Source: JANJTY01 sp038257155 (lineage in GTDB: Bacteria; Pseudomonadota; Gammaproteobacteria; Xanthomonadales; Xanthomonadaceae). Taken from it: DNA of 64,000 nucleotides. Under the pieces are notes generated by a model. The model was given only the letters and a program-made list of their open reading frames with translations, was not told the origin of the DNA and ran no database searches. Location of the stretch: positions 1 to 64,000 of the forward strand of contig JBBSJP010000020.1 in the NCBI GenBank assembly GCA_038257155.1, in the 5' to 3' direction. Each line of letters opens with the position of its first letter. Position 1 is the stretch's first letter. A program made the translations under genes and the position numbers. This document shows, one piece after another, positions 16,457 to 24,425 of this stretch.

Positions 16457-19392
16457 TCAAGGTCTGGCTGAAGGACGGCCAGATCCGCTACATCCAGGGC
16501 AATCCCAAGCATCCGGTCAATCGCGGTGTGCTGTGCGCCAAGGGTTCGGCCGGGATCATGCAGCACTACTCGCCGGCGCGGCTGTCCAAGCCGCTCAAGC
16601 GGGTCGGGCCGCGCGGCAGCGGCGAGTTTGTCGAGATCGAATGGGAAGAGGCCCTGGCTACCGCGACGCAGTGGCTGGGAGATATCCGTCAGCGCAATCC
16701 GGACGAACTGGCCTTCTTCACCGGCCGCGACCAGAGCCAGGCCCTGACCGGCTGGTGGGCGCAGGCTTTTGGCACCGTGAACTATGCCGCGCACGGTGGC
16801 TTCTGCTCGGTCAACATGGCCGCCGGTGGGCTGTACTCGATCGGTGGCAGCTTCTGGGAATTTGGCGAGCCGGACTGGGACCACACCCGCCTGCTGCTGC
16901 TCTGGGGCGTGGCCGAGGATCACGATTCCAATCCGATCAAATTGGGATTGGGAAAGCTCAAGCAGCGTGGCGCGCGCGTGGTGGCGATCAATCCGGTGCG
17001 CAGCGGCTATGGCGCGATTGCGGATGAGTGGATCGGTATTCGGCCAGGGACCGACGGGCTGCTGGCGTTCGCGCTGATCCACGAACTGCTGCGCACGCAG
17101 CGTATCGATCTGGATTATCTGGTGCGCTATGCCAATGCGCACTGGCTGGTGATCCGTGATCCGGGCGGCGCGCAGGATGGGATGTTTGCGCGGGATGCGG
17201 AGGGGAGGGTGTTGTGTGCGGTGCGGGGTGTCTCCGCAAGTCCTGCCCCTCACCCCAACCCCTCTCCCGAGGGGAGAGGGGCTCAAAGCCAGGCTACGGC
17301 TGGACTCCCCTCTCCCCTCGGGAGAGGGGTTGGGGGTGAGGGGCAAATCTCGCCGGATCTCATCGCGAGCATCGAACCCTCAGGCCAAGCTTCACTCGCG
17401 GGAGAGGGGAGCCGATCCTGCTTCGCCCCCGCCGACAGCATCAACATCTCGCCCCTCATCGTCGGCGAATACACCTTGCCCGACGGCTGCACCGCAGTAC
17501 CCGTGTTCCAACTCATCGTCGAACGCTACAGCGACCCGCAGTACACACCCGAAGCCGTTGCCGAGCGCTGCGGCATCGAAGCCACGCGCATCCGTGCGCT
17601 GGCGCGGGAGCTAGCTGAAACGGCGTTCGATTCCGGCCTGGAACTGCCCATCGCCTGGACCGACGCCTGGGGCCGCGAGCACGCCTCCATGCCCGGTCGT
17701 CCGGTAGCGATGCATGCAATGCGCGGCATCAGCGCGCACAGCAATGGTTTCCATACCTGCCGCGCCTTGCACTTGCTGCAGATGCTGCTGGGCGCGGTCG
17801 ATGCGCCGGGCTCGTTCCGCTATCAGCCACCGTTCCCGAAGCCGATTCCGCCACCAAACCGCCCGGGCCGCACGCGCGGTGCAGACGGCAAACTGGACGC
17901 GCCGCCGCTCGGCTTCGTGCACGCGCCCGAAGATCTTGTGGTCGACGAGAACGGCCAGCCGCGGCGCATCGACCATGCCTATTCCTGGGCCTATCCGATG
18001 GCCGCGCACGGCATGCTGCACAGCGTGATCCGCAATGCCTGGGCGGGCGATCCCTACCGCATCGACACCCTGCTGATGTTCATGGCGAACATGAGCTGGA
18101 ATTCGGCGATGAACACGTCCGAGACCATGCACTGGCTCACCGACACCGACGAGTCGGGCGCCTACCGCATTCCGCACATCATTTACAGCGATGCCTATGC
18201 GTCGGAGATGGTGGCCTACGCCGATCTGGTATTGCCCGATACCACGTATCTGGAACGGCACGACTGCATTTCCTTTCTTGATCGGCCGATCTCGGATGCC
18301 GATGGCGCTGCTGACGCGATCCGCCATCCGGTGCTGGCGCCGGATCGCGACGTGCGTGGCTTCCAGTCGGTGCTGCTGGATCTTGGCGCACGTCTGAAGC
18401 TGCCCGGCCTGGTGGATGAGAGTGGCGCGCCGCTGTATCGCGACTATGCCGACTACATCGTGCGGCACGAGCGCGCACCCGGCATCGGCTTGCTGGCCGG
18501 CTGGCGCGGCGACGGCACCCTGCAGGGCAAGGGCGCGGCGAATCCGCAGCAGCTGGATCGTTATATCGAGAACGACAGCTTCTGGCGGCGCGAGATCCCC
18601 GAACACGCGCGCTATTTCAAGATGGCCAACCGCGGCTACCTGGACTGGGCCGGTGCGATGGGATTCCTGCCCACGCCGGCGGGCGCTGCCGGGCCGGAAC
18701 CCATCGTGCTGCAGTTGTACTCGGAACACCTGCAGCGCTTCCGCCTGGCGGCGCAGGGCCATGGCAAGGCGCAGCCGCCCGAAGCCGATCGCGATCGCGT
18801 GCAGCGCTACTTCGATCCACTGCCATTCTGGTATGCACCGTTCGAACAGGCCGAAGTCGATGGCGCGCGCTTTCCGCTGCACGCCATCACCCAGCGGCCG
18901 ATGTTCATGTACCACGCCTGGGGTTCGCAGAACGCCTGGCTGCGCCAGATCGCCACGCGCAATTATCTCTACCTGCATCCCGACACCGCCGCGCGCTACG
19001 ACATCGCCGATGAGGACTGGGCCGAGGTCGAATCGCATCACGGCACGATCCGCGTGCAGTGCCGACTGGCCTCCAATGTGCAGCCCGATACGGTGTGGAC
19101 CTGGAACGCCATCGGCAAGCGCCGCGGCGCCTGGAAGCTGGCCAAGGATGCGCCGGAAGGTGCGCAGGGCTTCCTGCTGAATCATCTGATCTCCGACCGC
19201 TTGCCGCAGTCGGCTTATGCCAATGCTGATCCGGTCACTGGCCAAGCCGCCTGGTTTGACCTGCGTGTGGCGATCCGCCGAGTCGACGCGCAGCTCGAGT
19301 CGAGCCCGCAGTTCGCACCACTGCCGCTCGGTGAAGCCAAGGTAGGCTCGCTGCGCTACGGGGCGCAGTTCCGCAAGGGAACGAAAGCATGA
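16369..19392 (+). CDS. soeA: SoeA-type molybdopterin oxidoreductase (cytoplasmic sulfite dehydrogenase catalytic subunit)
   Basis: The 1007-residue DMSO-reductase-superfamily protein has no Tat signal, so it should act in the cytoplasm. The [4Fe-4S] ligands C21, C24, C28 (CYMCACRCG) and a fourth Cys in GVLCAKGSAG are followed by bis-MGD domains; HGGFCSVNMAAGGLYSIGGS holds the likely Mo-ligand Cys. The sequence pattern and the B and C partners fit SoeA, which oxidises sulfite to sulfate, rather than a Tat-exported Psr/Phs enzyme. Residues ~293-326 come from an in-frame palindromic repeat and are rich in Pro/Gly, probably a loop insertion. A truncated copy of the 5' end lies just upstream. The stop overlaps the soeB ATG by 4 nt. 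Confidence 0.82.
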   Translation: MAEPTLDLSVSPGDEVKTTTCYMCACRCGIKVWLKDGQIRYIQGNPKHPVNRGVLCAKGSAGIMQHYSPARLSKPLKRVGPRGSGEFVEIEWEEALATATQWLGDIRQRNPDELAFFTGRDQSQALTGWWAQAFGTVNYAAHGGFCSVNMAAGGLYSIGGSFWEFGEPDWDHTRLLLLWGVAEDHDSNPIKLGLGKLKQRGARVVAINPVRSGYGAIADEWIGIRPGTDGLLAFALIHELLRTQRIDLDYLVRYANAHWLVIRDPGGAQDGMFARDAEGRVLCAVRGVSASPAPHPNPSPEGRGAQSQATAGLPSPLGRGVGGEGQISPDLIASIEPSGQASLAGEGSRSCFAPADSINISPLIVGEYTLPDGCTAVPVFQLIVERYSDPQYTPEAVAERCGIEATRIRALARELAETAFDSGLELPIAWTDAWGREHASMPGRPVAMHAMRGISAHSNGFHTCRALHLLQMLLGAVDAPGSFRYQPPFPKPIPPPNRPGRTRGADGKLDAPPLGFVHAPEDLVVDENGQPRRIDHAYSWAYPMAAHGMLHSVIRNAWAGDPYRIDTLLMFMANMSWNSAMNTSETMHWLTDTDESGAYRIPHIIYSDAYASEMVAYADLVLPDTTYLERHDCISFLDRPISDADGAADAIRHPVLAPDRDVRGFQSVLLDLGARLKLPGLVDESGAPLYRDYADYIVRHERAPGIGLLAGWRGDGTLQGKGAANPQQLDRYIENDSFWRREIPEHARYFKMANRGYLDWAGAMGFLPTPAGAAGPEPIVLQLYSEHLQRFRLAAQGHGKAQPPEADRDRVQRYFDPLPFWYAPFEQAEVDGARFPLHAITQRPMFMYHAWGSQNAWLRQIATRNYLYLHPDTAARYDIADEDWAEVESHHGTIRVQCRLASNVQPDTVWTWNAIGKRRGAWKLAKDAPEGAQGFLLNHLISDRLPQSAYANADPVTGQAAWFDLRVAIRRVDAQLESSPQFAPLPLGEAKVGSLRYGAQFRKGTKA
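17245..17344. repeat. Palindromic GGGAGAGGGG repeat pair inside soeA
   Basis: A left arm starting gcccctcaccccaacccctc and a right arm ending ttgggggtgaggggc form a long imperfect inverted repeat around two CCCCTCTCCC/GGGAGAGGGG hairpins. Reading frame is kept, giving PHPNPSPEGRG and LPSPLGRGVGGEG in the protein. The same family occurs inside soeB and at four places in the ilv-leu operon. Confidence 0.9.
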
Positions 19393-20231
19393 CCATGCTG
19401 CCGCCACCGTCGAGCAAGAAGCTTGGCCTGGTCATCGATCTGGACACCTGCGTCGGCTGTCACGCCTGCGCGGTGGCCTGCAAGCAATGGAACAGCGGTG
19501 GCATGGTGGCGCCGCTGACCGATCAGCAGCCGTACGGAAAAGAGCCGCTCGGCGTGTGGCTCAATCGGGTGCACAGCTATGAAGTGGATCTCTCCCCTCT
19601 CCCTGTGGGAGAGGGGCTAGGGGAGAGGGTGCGAGGTGAGGGAGACTCTGGGCGAGCATCGGACCCTCACCCCAACCCCTCTCCCAACGGGAGAGGGGCT
19701 AAGAACAGCGCCCCGCTTACCCTGCATTTCCCGCGCTCCTGCCTGCACTGCGAAAACGCCGCCTGCGTGACGGTCTGTCCAACTGGCGCCAGCTACAAGC
19801 GTGCCGAGGACGGCATCGTGCTGGTCGATGAATCCAAGTGCATCGGCTGCAAGCTCTGCTCCTGGGCCTGTCCTTACGGTGCGCGTGAGTACGACGCGGT
19901 CGAGGGCGTCATGAAGAAATGCACGCTCTGCGTCGATCGCATCTACAACGAACACCTCGACCAGGAAGAACGCGTGCCGGCCTGCGTGCAGGCCTGTCCC
20001 ACGCGCGCACGGCATTTCGGTGACTTGGGCGATGCCGATTCGGCGGTGTCGAAACTGGTGGCCGAGCGCGATGGCCTTGGCCTGCTGCCCGAGCTGGGCT
20101 ATCGCCCGGTCAACCGCTACCTGCCGCCGCGCGCACGGCGCGGCAGTCCCGCTGCGGCGCCTGATGATGGCTTCGATGCGGCCACCGCGCCACCCCTGCT
20201 GCGCTGGCTCGACAAGATCCTTTCACGCTGA
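19389..20231 (+). CDS. soeB: SoeB-type four-cluster ferredoxin subunit (DmsB-like)
   Basis: The 280-residue iron-sulfur protein passes electrons from the molybdenum subunit to the membrane anchor. Four [4Fe-4S] cysteine sets are seen: CVGCHACAVAC near residue 21; CLHCENAACVTVCPTG; CIGCKLCSWACPYG; and the split set CTLC with CVQACP. It has no signal peptide. Residues ~68-105 (SPLPVGEGLGERVRGEG and PHPNPSPNGRG) are encoded by an in-frame palindromic repeat pair between the first and second cluster motifs, in a region that normally forms a variable loop. The start overlaps soeA by 4 nt (ATGA) and soeC begins 1 nt after the stop. Confidence 0.85.
   Translation: MTMLPPPSSKKLGLVIDLDTCVGCHACAVACKQWNSGGMVAPLTDQQPYGKEPLGVWLNRVHSYEVDLSPLPVGEGLGERVRGEGDSGRASDPHPNPSPNGRGAKNSAPLTLHFPRSCLHCENAACVTVCPTGASYKRAEDGIVLVDESKCIGCKLCSWACPYGAREYDAVEGVMKKCTLCVDRIYNEHLDQEERVPACVQACPTRARHFGDLGDADSAVSKLVAERDGLGLLPELGYRPVNRYLPPRARRGSPAAAPDDGFDAATAPPLLRWLDKILSR
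19591..19701. repeat. Palindromic GGGAGAGGGG repeat pair inside soeB
   Basis: Two hairpins (CCCTCTCCC/GGGAGAGGG near 19595-19617 and CCCCTCTCCC/GGGAGAGGGG near 19677-19698) with GGTGAGGG and CCCTCACCCC flanks lie in opposite orientation, as in the soeA copy. The open frame is preserved through the whole element. Confidence 0.9.
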
Positions 20232-20232
20232 C

Positions 20233-21156
20233 ATGCATCCTGCCTTCTCGGTCATCTTCTTCACCACGCTGTCGGGTCTCGGCTACGGCCTGCTGTTCTG
20301 GATCGGGCTGCAGGCGCTGCTGCTGCCCGACAAGCTGCACGGGGACCTGGCACTGATCGGCATCGTGCTCGGTCTCGTGCTGAGCAGCATTGGCCTGCTC
20401 AGTTCGCTGGCGCATCTCGGCCGACCGGAGCGCGCCTGGCGGTCTTTCAGCCAATGGCGCAGTTCGTGGCTGTCGCGCGAGGGTGTGCTGGCCATCGTGG
20501 TGGTGCCGGCGGCGATGCTGCTGGGCGGGTTGCTGCTGAAGGGTGAAACGGGCTGGCTGATGCGCGTCAGTGGGTTGGCGCTCGCTGCGCTGACGCTGCT
20601 CACGGTGGCCTGCACTGCAATGATCTATGCCTCGCTCAAGCCAATTCCCGCCTGGAGGCATGCCCTGGTGCTGCCGGTCTACATGGCGTTTGCCCTGCTC
20701 TCCGGCGCGCTGGCCTGCACCGCGCTGCAAGCCGAGCGCGCGCCGCCGCTGCTGATGTTGTCCTTGGCACTGGGACTGTTCGTGCTGCTCGCCATGAAGC
20801 TCGCCTACTGGCGCGCAATCGATGCGCAGCGACTACCCGACGCAGCCAGCGCAGTCGGCCTGCCGGCCGGTTCGCAGGTCGGACGATTCGAAGCGCCACA
20901 AACGGAAGGCTCGTACATCACCCGCGAGATGGTGTTTGCCCTGGCGCGCCGCCATCGCACCCGTCTGCGACTGCTGGCCGCACTGATGATCTTCGTAGCG
21001 CCGCTGTTCGGCCTGGCCTTGGCCTGGCTGCTGCGCGAGTCCGATGCGCGCTACGGATTCGCGCTTGCCGCGGTGCTGCTGTGGCTGGGTGCGCTGCTCG
21101 AGCGTTGGCTGTTCTTTGCCGAGGCCCGCCATGTGGTCTCCGTGTACTATCCCTAG
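20233..21156 (+). CDS. soeC: SoeC-type membrane anchor (DmsC family)
   Basis: The 307-residue integral membrane protein has about eight hydrophobic helices (for example FFTTLSGLGYGLLFWIGL near the N-terminus and ALIGIVLGLVLSSIGLLSSL). The motif SLAHLGRPERAWRSFSQWRSSWLSREG is characteristic of the DmsC/SoeC anchor family, which binds the iron-sulfur subunit on the cytoplasmic face and exchanges electrons with quinone. The ATG at 20233 is 1 nt past the soeB stop, so the three genes form one translationally coupled operon. The C-terminus RHVVSVYYP is typical of the family. Confidence 0.85.
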   Translation: MHPAFSVIFFTTLSGLGYGLLFWIGLQALLLPDKLHGDLALIGIVLGLVLSSIGLLSSLAHLGRPERAWRSFSQWRSSWLSREGVLAIVVVPAAMLLGGLLLKGETGWLMRVSGLALAALTLLTVACTAMIYASLKPIPAWRHALVLPVYMAFALLSGALACTALQAERAPPLLMLSLALGLFVLLAMKLAYWRAIDAQRLPDAASAVGLPAGSQVGRFEAPQTEGSYITREMVFALARRHRTRLRLLAALMIFVAPLFGLALAWLLRESDARYGFALAAVLLWLGALLERWLFFAEARHVVSVYYP

Positions 21157-21187
21157 GCTTTCGCAGCAGCGATCCAGCACGGGCACG

Positions 21188-23089
21188 ATGCTCACACCTT
21201 CCAGTCACCGATTTCCGCACCGCGCCGCAGGCGCCGGTTTGCTCGCACTCGCCGCAGGCTGCTTGCTCGGTGCCTGCCAGACCATGACGCCGCGCTCCGA
21301 CGCTGCCGCACAGGCTGAGCCCTTTGCGCTGCGCATCCTGCATATCAACGACCAGCACTCGCGCCTGGCACCCGATAGCGGCCGCAGCCTGATCTTGGAT
21401 GGCGAGCCACTGCAGGTCAGCTTTGGCGGCTATCCGCGCCTCGTCACCGCATTGCGCCATTTCGAGGCCGAAGCCGAGCACGTGCTGAAGCTGCATGCGG
21501 GAGACGCCATCACCGGCGATCTCTACTACACCCTGTTCCAGGGCGAGGCCGATGCCGATCTGATGAACCAGGTCTGTTTCGATGCCTTCGTGGTGGGAAA
21601 TCATGAGTTCGATTTCGGTGACCACGGCCTGCAGCGATTTCTGGACTTTCTCAGCAAGCGCACCTGGCCCTGCGACACGCCCGCGCTGGGAGCGAATGTG
21701 GTTCCGAAGGTCGGCGTTTCGCCGCTGGCGCGCTTCTCCCCGCAGGATTATCTGCTGCCATCCGTGGTGCTGGAACGTGGCGGTCGGCGCATCGGCATCG
21801 TCGGCATCGATGTGGCGGGCAAGACCATGTCCTCATCCAGTCCTGATGCGGGAACGGTGCTGCTCGATGAGGCGGCAACGGCGCAGGCCGAGATCGATGC
21901 GCTGCGCGCTGCGGGCGTCGAGATCATTATCCTGCTCAGCCACATCGGTTATCGCGGCGACCTTGAACTCGCTGCTGCGCTGCATGGCGTCGACCTGATC
22001 GTGGGTGGTGATTCGCACAGCCTGCTGGGCACCGAGTTCGCTGCCTTTGGCCTGTCCCCGGAAGGCCCGTATCCGACCGAGTTGCGTAATGCCGACGACG
22101 AACCGGTCTGCGTTGTGCAGGCCTGGCAGTACACCTGGGCGCTGGGCGTGCTGGACGCGCGCTTCGATGCCGACGGTCGCGTGCTCGATTGCGGAGGCCG
22201 CACGGTGCTCTTGCTGGGCGATGACCTGCGCCGCAACGACGCCGCGCTGCAGGGCGAGGCGCTGGCGGTGGCCAATGCCAGTCTCGCTGCCAGCCCGCTG
22301 CTGGGCCAGTTCGCCTCCGATCCCAAAACCGAGCGGGTGCTGGACGCCTATCGCGCCAAGATCGACAGCTTCGCCAACGAAGCCATTGCCACGGTGCCGG
22401 CGCGGCTCTGCCTGCGTCGCGCGCCGGGCAGTCATGATCGCAATCGCGACGGTGCACCCGGCTGCGCCGAGTCCACCGACGTGCAGGGTGGTCATGCACA
22501 GGCGCTGGTGGCCGAAGCCATGCTCGCCCAGGGACAACGCTATGGCGGCGCTGATATCGCGCTGCAGAACGGCGGCGGCGTACGCAACGGCCTGGCGCAG
22601 GGCCCGTTCACGGTGGGCGACGCCTATCTCGCACTGCCGTTCAAGAACACCCTGGTGCGACTGGAGCTGACCGGCGCCGAGGTCAAGGCGGTGCTGGAAG
22701 ATGCCGCTGACTATTTCGCGAGCAATATTGGCGCCAACACCGGTGCCTGGCCCTATGCCGCCGGGCTGCGCTGGCAGGCCGACCTCACCCGCAGCAAGGC
22801 ACAGGGGCGACTGCAGGCCCTGGAGTTCTGGAATGGCCAGGCCTGGGAAGCGCTCGACCCGGCGCGCACCTACCACGTGATCACCAACGACTACCTGGCC
22901 ACCGGGCGCGACGGATACGACACGCTGGCGACGATCGATGCGAATCGCCGGCAGGACACCTTTCTCGACTACGCCCAGGTCCTGGTCGACTACGCGCGTG
23001 AGGAAAGCCAGTTGCGCCGACCCGATCCCGCGCGCGCCAGTACCCAACGCTTCCGCGATCTCGACGGTCGCATCTACCGGCTGCGCTGA
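21188..23089 (+). CDS. 5'-nucleotidase/UshA-family lipoprotein
   Basis: The 633-residue protein has a lipobox (L-L-G-A-C near residue 27), so it should be anchored in the envelope and face the periplasm or surface. The metallophosphatase domain carries LRILHINDQHSRL, HAGDAITG, VVGNHEFDFG, LLSHIGYRGD and GGDSHS, the dimetal ligands of the UshA/CpdB family. A C-terminal 5'-nucleotidase domain follows with NGGGVRNGLAQGPFTVGDAY and VITNDYLATGRDGYDTL. An insertion around residues 410-440 with Asp-rich DRNRDGAPG resembles a calcium loop. It hydrolyses nucleotides, probably for phosphate or nucleoside uptake. Start chosen for the signal sequence. It follows soeC in the same direction but with a 31-nt gap. 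Confidence 0.88.
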   Translation: MLTPSSHRFPHRAAGAGLLALAAGCLLGACQTMTPRSDAAAQAEPFALRILHINDQHSRLAPDSGRSLILDGEPLQVSFGGYPRLVTALRHFEAEAEHVLKLHAGDAITGDLYYTLFQGEADADLMNQVCFDAFVVGNHEFDFGDHGLQRFLDFLSKRTWPCDTPALGANVVPKVGVSPLARFSPQDYLLPSVVLERGGRRIGIVGIDVAGKTMSSSSPDAGTVLLDEAATAQAEIDALRAAGVEIIILLSHIGYRGDLELAAALHGVDLIVGGDSHSLLGTEFAAFGLSPEGPYPTELRNADDEPVCVVQAWQYTWALGVLDARFDADGRVLDCGGRTVLLLGDDLRRNDAALQGEALAVANASLAASPLLGQFASDPKTERVLDAYRAKIDSFANEAIATVPARLCLRRAPGSHDRNRDGAPGCAESTDVQGGHAQALVAEAMLAQGQRYGGADIALQNGGGVRNGLAQGPFTVGDAYLALPFKNTLVRLELTGAEVKAVLEDAADYFASNIGANTGAWPYAAGLRWQADLTRSKAQGRLQALEFWNGQAWEALDPARTYHVITNDYLATGRDGYDTLATIDANRRQDTFLDYAQVLVDYAREESQLRRPDPARASTQRFRDLDGRIYRLR

Positions 23090-23090
23090 G

Positions 23091-23391
23091 ATTCAACCTA
23101 GATTCCGCAGTTGACCGCTCTGCGCTTCGCCCAAGGGATCGATGTGTTTGAAATTTGCCTGCCTTTCCTACCTCTTCCGAAAGGTGAGGGCCGCTACGCA
23201 CCCGATAGCACGCCTGGACGGCCGCCTGGCTGCGTCGTTCGGCCGCTTCGCGGCAACGGCTGCTGCGCAGCCTGCGCCTTCGCTGCGCTCGGTTCTCCTT
23301 GCAGGTGTCCAACCTGCGCGTCGTCGCGCCTTGCCAGTCAACCGGCCAAGCGCACTCTCGGGCACGTCCAACTGCGGAATCTAGGTTCAAT
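23091..23391. mobile_element. MITE-like element with ~23-bp terminal inverted repeats
   Basis: The left end 23091-23113 (attcaacctagattccgcag plus ttg) and the right end 23369-23391 are inverted repeats matching at 22 of 23 positions. The 300-bp interior has no convincing gene. The element starts 1 nt after the nucleotidase stop codon, and its right terminal repeat runs into the ATG of the next gene, so it fills the whole intergenic gap. Size, terminal repeats and lack of a transposase fit a non-autonomous miniature element; flanking target duplications were not clear. Confidence 0.6.
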
Positions 23392-24283
23392 GCACATCCG
23401 GATTGGCCTCGCAGCCTTCGCTTTGCTGATGCCCCCACTGCTCGCCATGGCGAGTGACGACGTGCTGATCTATCGCTGCACCGATGCGCATGGGCACGAC
23501 ACCTATCAGGACGCGCCTTGCCCCATCAACAGCTTCGAGCACGTGATCCGCATGCAGCGCCCGGTCGATTCGCCCATTCCGGCTGCGCCCCCCGCGCCCG
23601 CATTACCAGCCGCGCCGCCGTCCGAGCCGCCCGGCGACGAGTCCGAGCCCGATGCCACGCTCCAGACCCCGCCAGAGACTGAGAAGGAACCGGTAACGTT
23701 CTCCTTGCCGCCGTGGGAAACCGAGGCATCCGAAGACGCCGTCGCACCGCCGCCACGCGGCTATTCACTGCCACCCTGGGAGACCGAGGAAGGCGAAAAG
23801 CAGGCAGGGACCGAGCCCGCCGAACCGGTTTCCGACCTGGCCGCCAAGGCGCGCGAGCGCGGGTTCTCCTTGCCGCCGTGGGAAACCGAGGCCGGCGTGA
23901 AACCACAGGCCGAAGCCAGCGAATCGCCAGCGATCAAGCTCAGGCCTACATTACGGCCCAGCCCGCCGCGGCTGTGGCGCTGCCGTGGCCTGGACCGCAA
24001 GGCCTATGTCAGCACCACGGCCACGCCGCCGCCCAAGTGCATTCCCTTGAGTGAGCTCGCGATTGATTTGTCGGCACTGCCAGAAGACCAGCGCGACGGC
24101 TGCCGCGATGTGCACGATGCCTGCGACCCGCTGGACGATGTCGCTGCCTGCACTCACTACGAGGAGCTGAGAAGTCGCGCAGCGCTGGCTGCAGGCGACG
24201 TGCCGCTGACCGCCGTGCCGGAGCTGCGAACCGAGTTCCTGCGCCTCGACGAGATCTGGAAGCAGAGCTGCAGCCCGGAGTAG
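23390..24283 (+). CDS. Exported DUF4124-like protein with triple SLPPWETE repeat
   Basis: The 297-residue protein has a signal peptide (MHIRIGLAAFALLMPPLLA). The mature N-terminus VLIYRCTDAHGHDTYQDAPCP matches the DUF4124 pattern of periplasmic proteins. A long Pro/Glu-rich linker follows with the nonapeptide [FY]SLPPWETE at three places, then a C-terminal domain with paired cysteines (LWRCRGLDRKAYVST, PPPKCIPL, DGCRDVHDACDP, CTHYEEL). The start codon lies in the terminal inverted repeat of the upstream element, which would therefore separate the gene from its old promoter. Function unknown. Confidence 0.75.
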   Translation: MHIRIGLAAFALLMPPLLAMASDDVLIYRCTDAHGHDTYQDAPCPINSFEHVIRMQRPVDSPIPAAPPAPALPAAPPSEPPGDESEPDATLQTPPETEKEPVTFSLPPWETEASEDAVAPPPRGYSLPPWETEEGEKQAGTEPAEPVSDLAAKARERGFSLPPWETEAGVKPQAEASESPAIKLRPTLRPSPPRLWRCRGLDRKAYVSTTATPPPKCIPLSELAIDLSALPEDQRDGCRDVHDACDPLDDVAACTHYEELRSRAALAAGDVPLTAVPELRTEFLRLDEIWKQSCSPE

Positions 24284-24425
24284 GGTGCGCTTGCCTCAAT
24301 TGCCTGGACCGGTCAGGAATTTGCCAAGCTGGCAACACTTTTCACAATCCGGTGCTCACGCGCGGCGGCCACACGTGGCATGCTTGCCCTGCCGATGAGC
24401 CAGGCTACTGGCGGACAGTGGGGCA

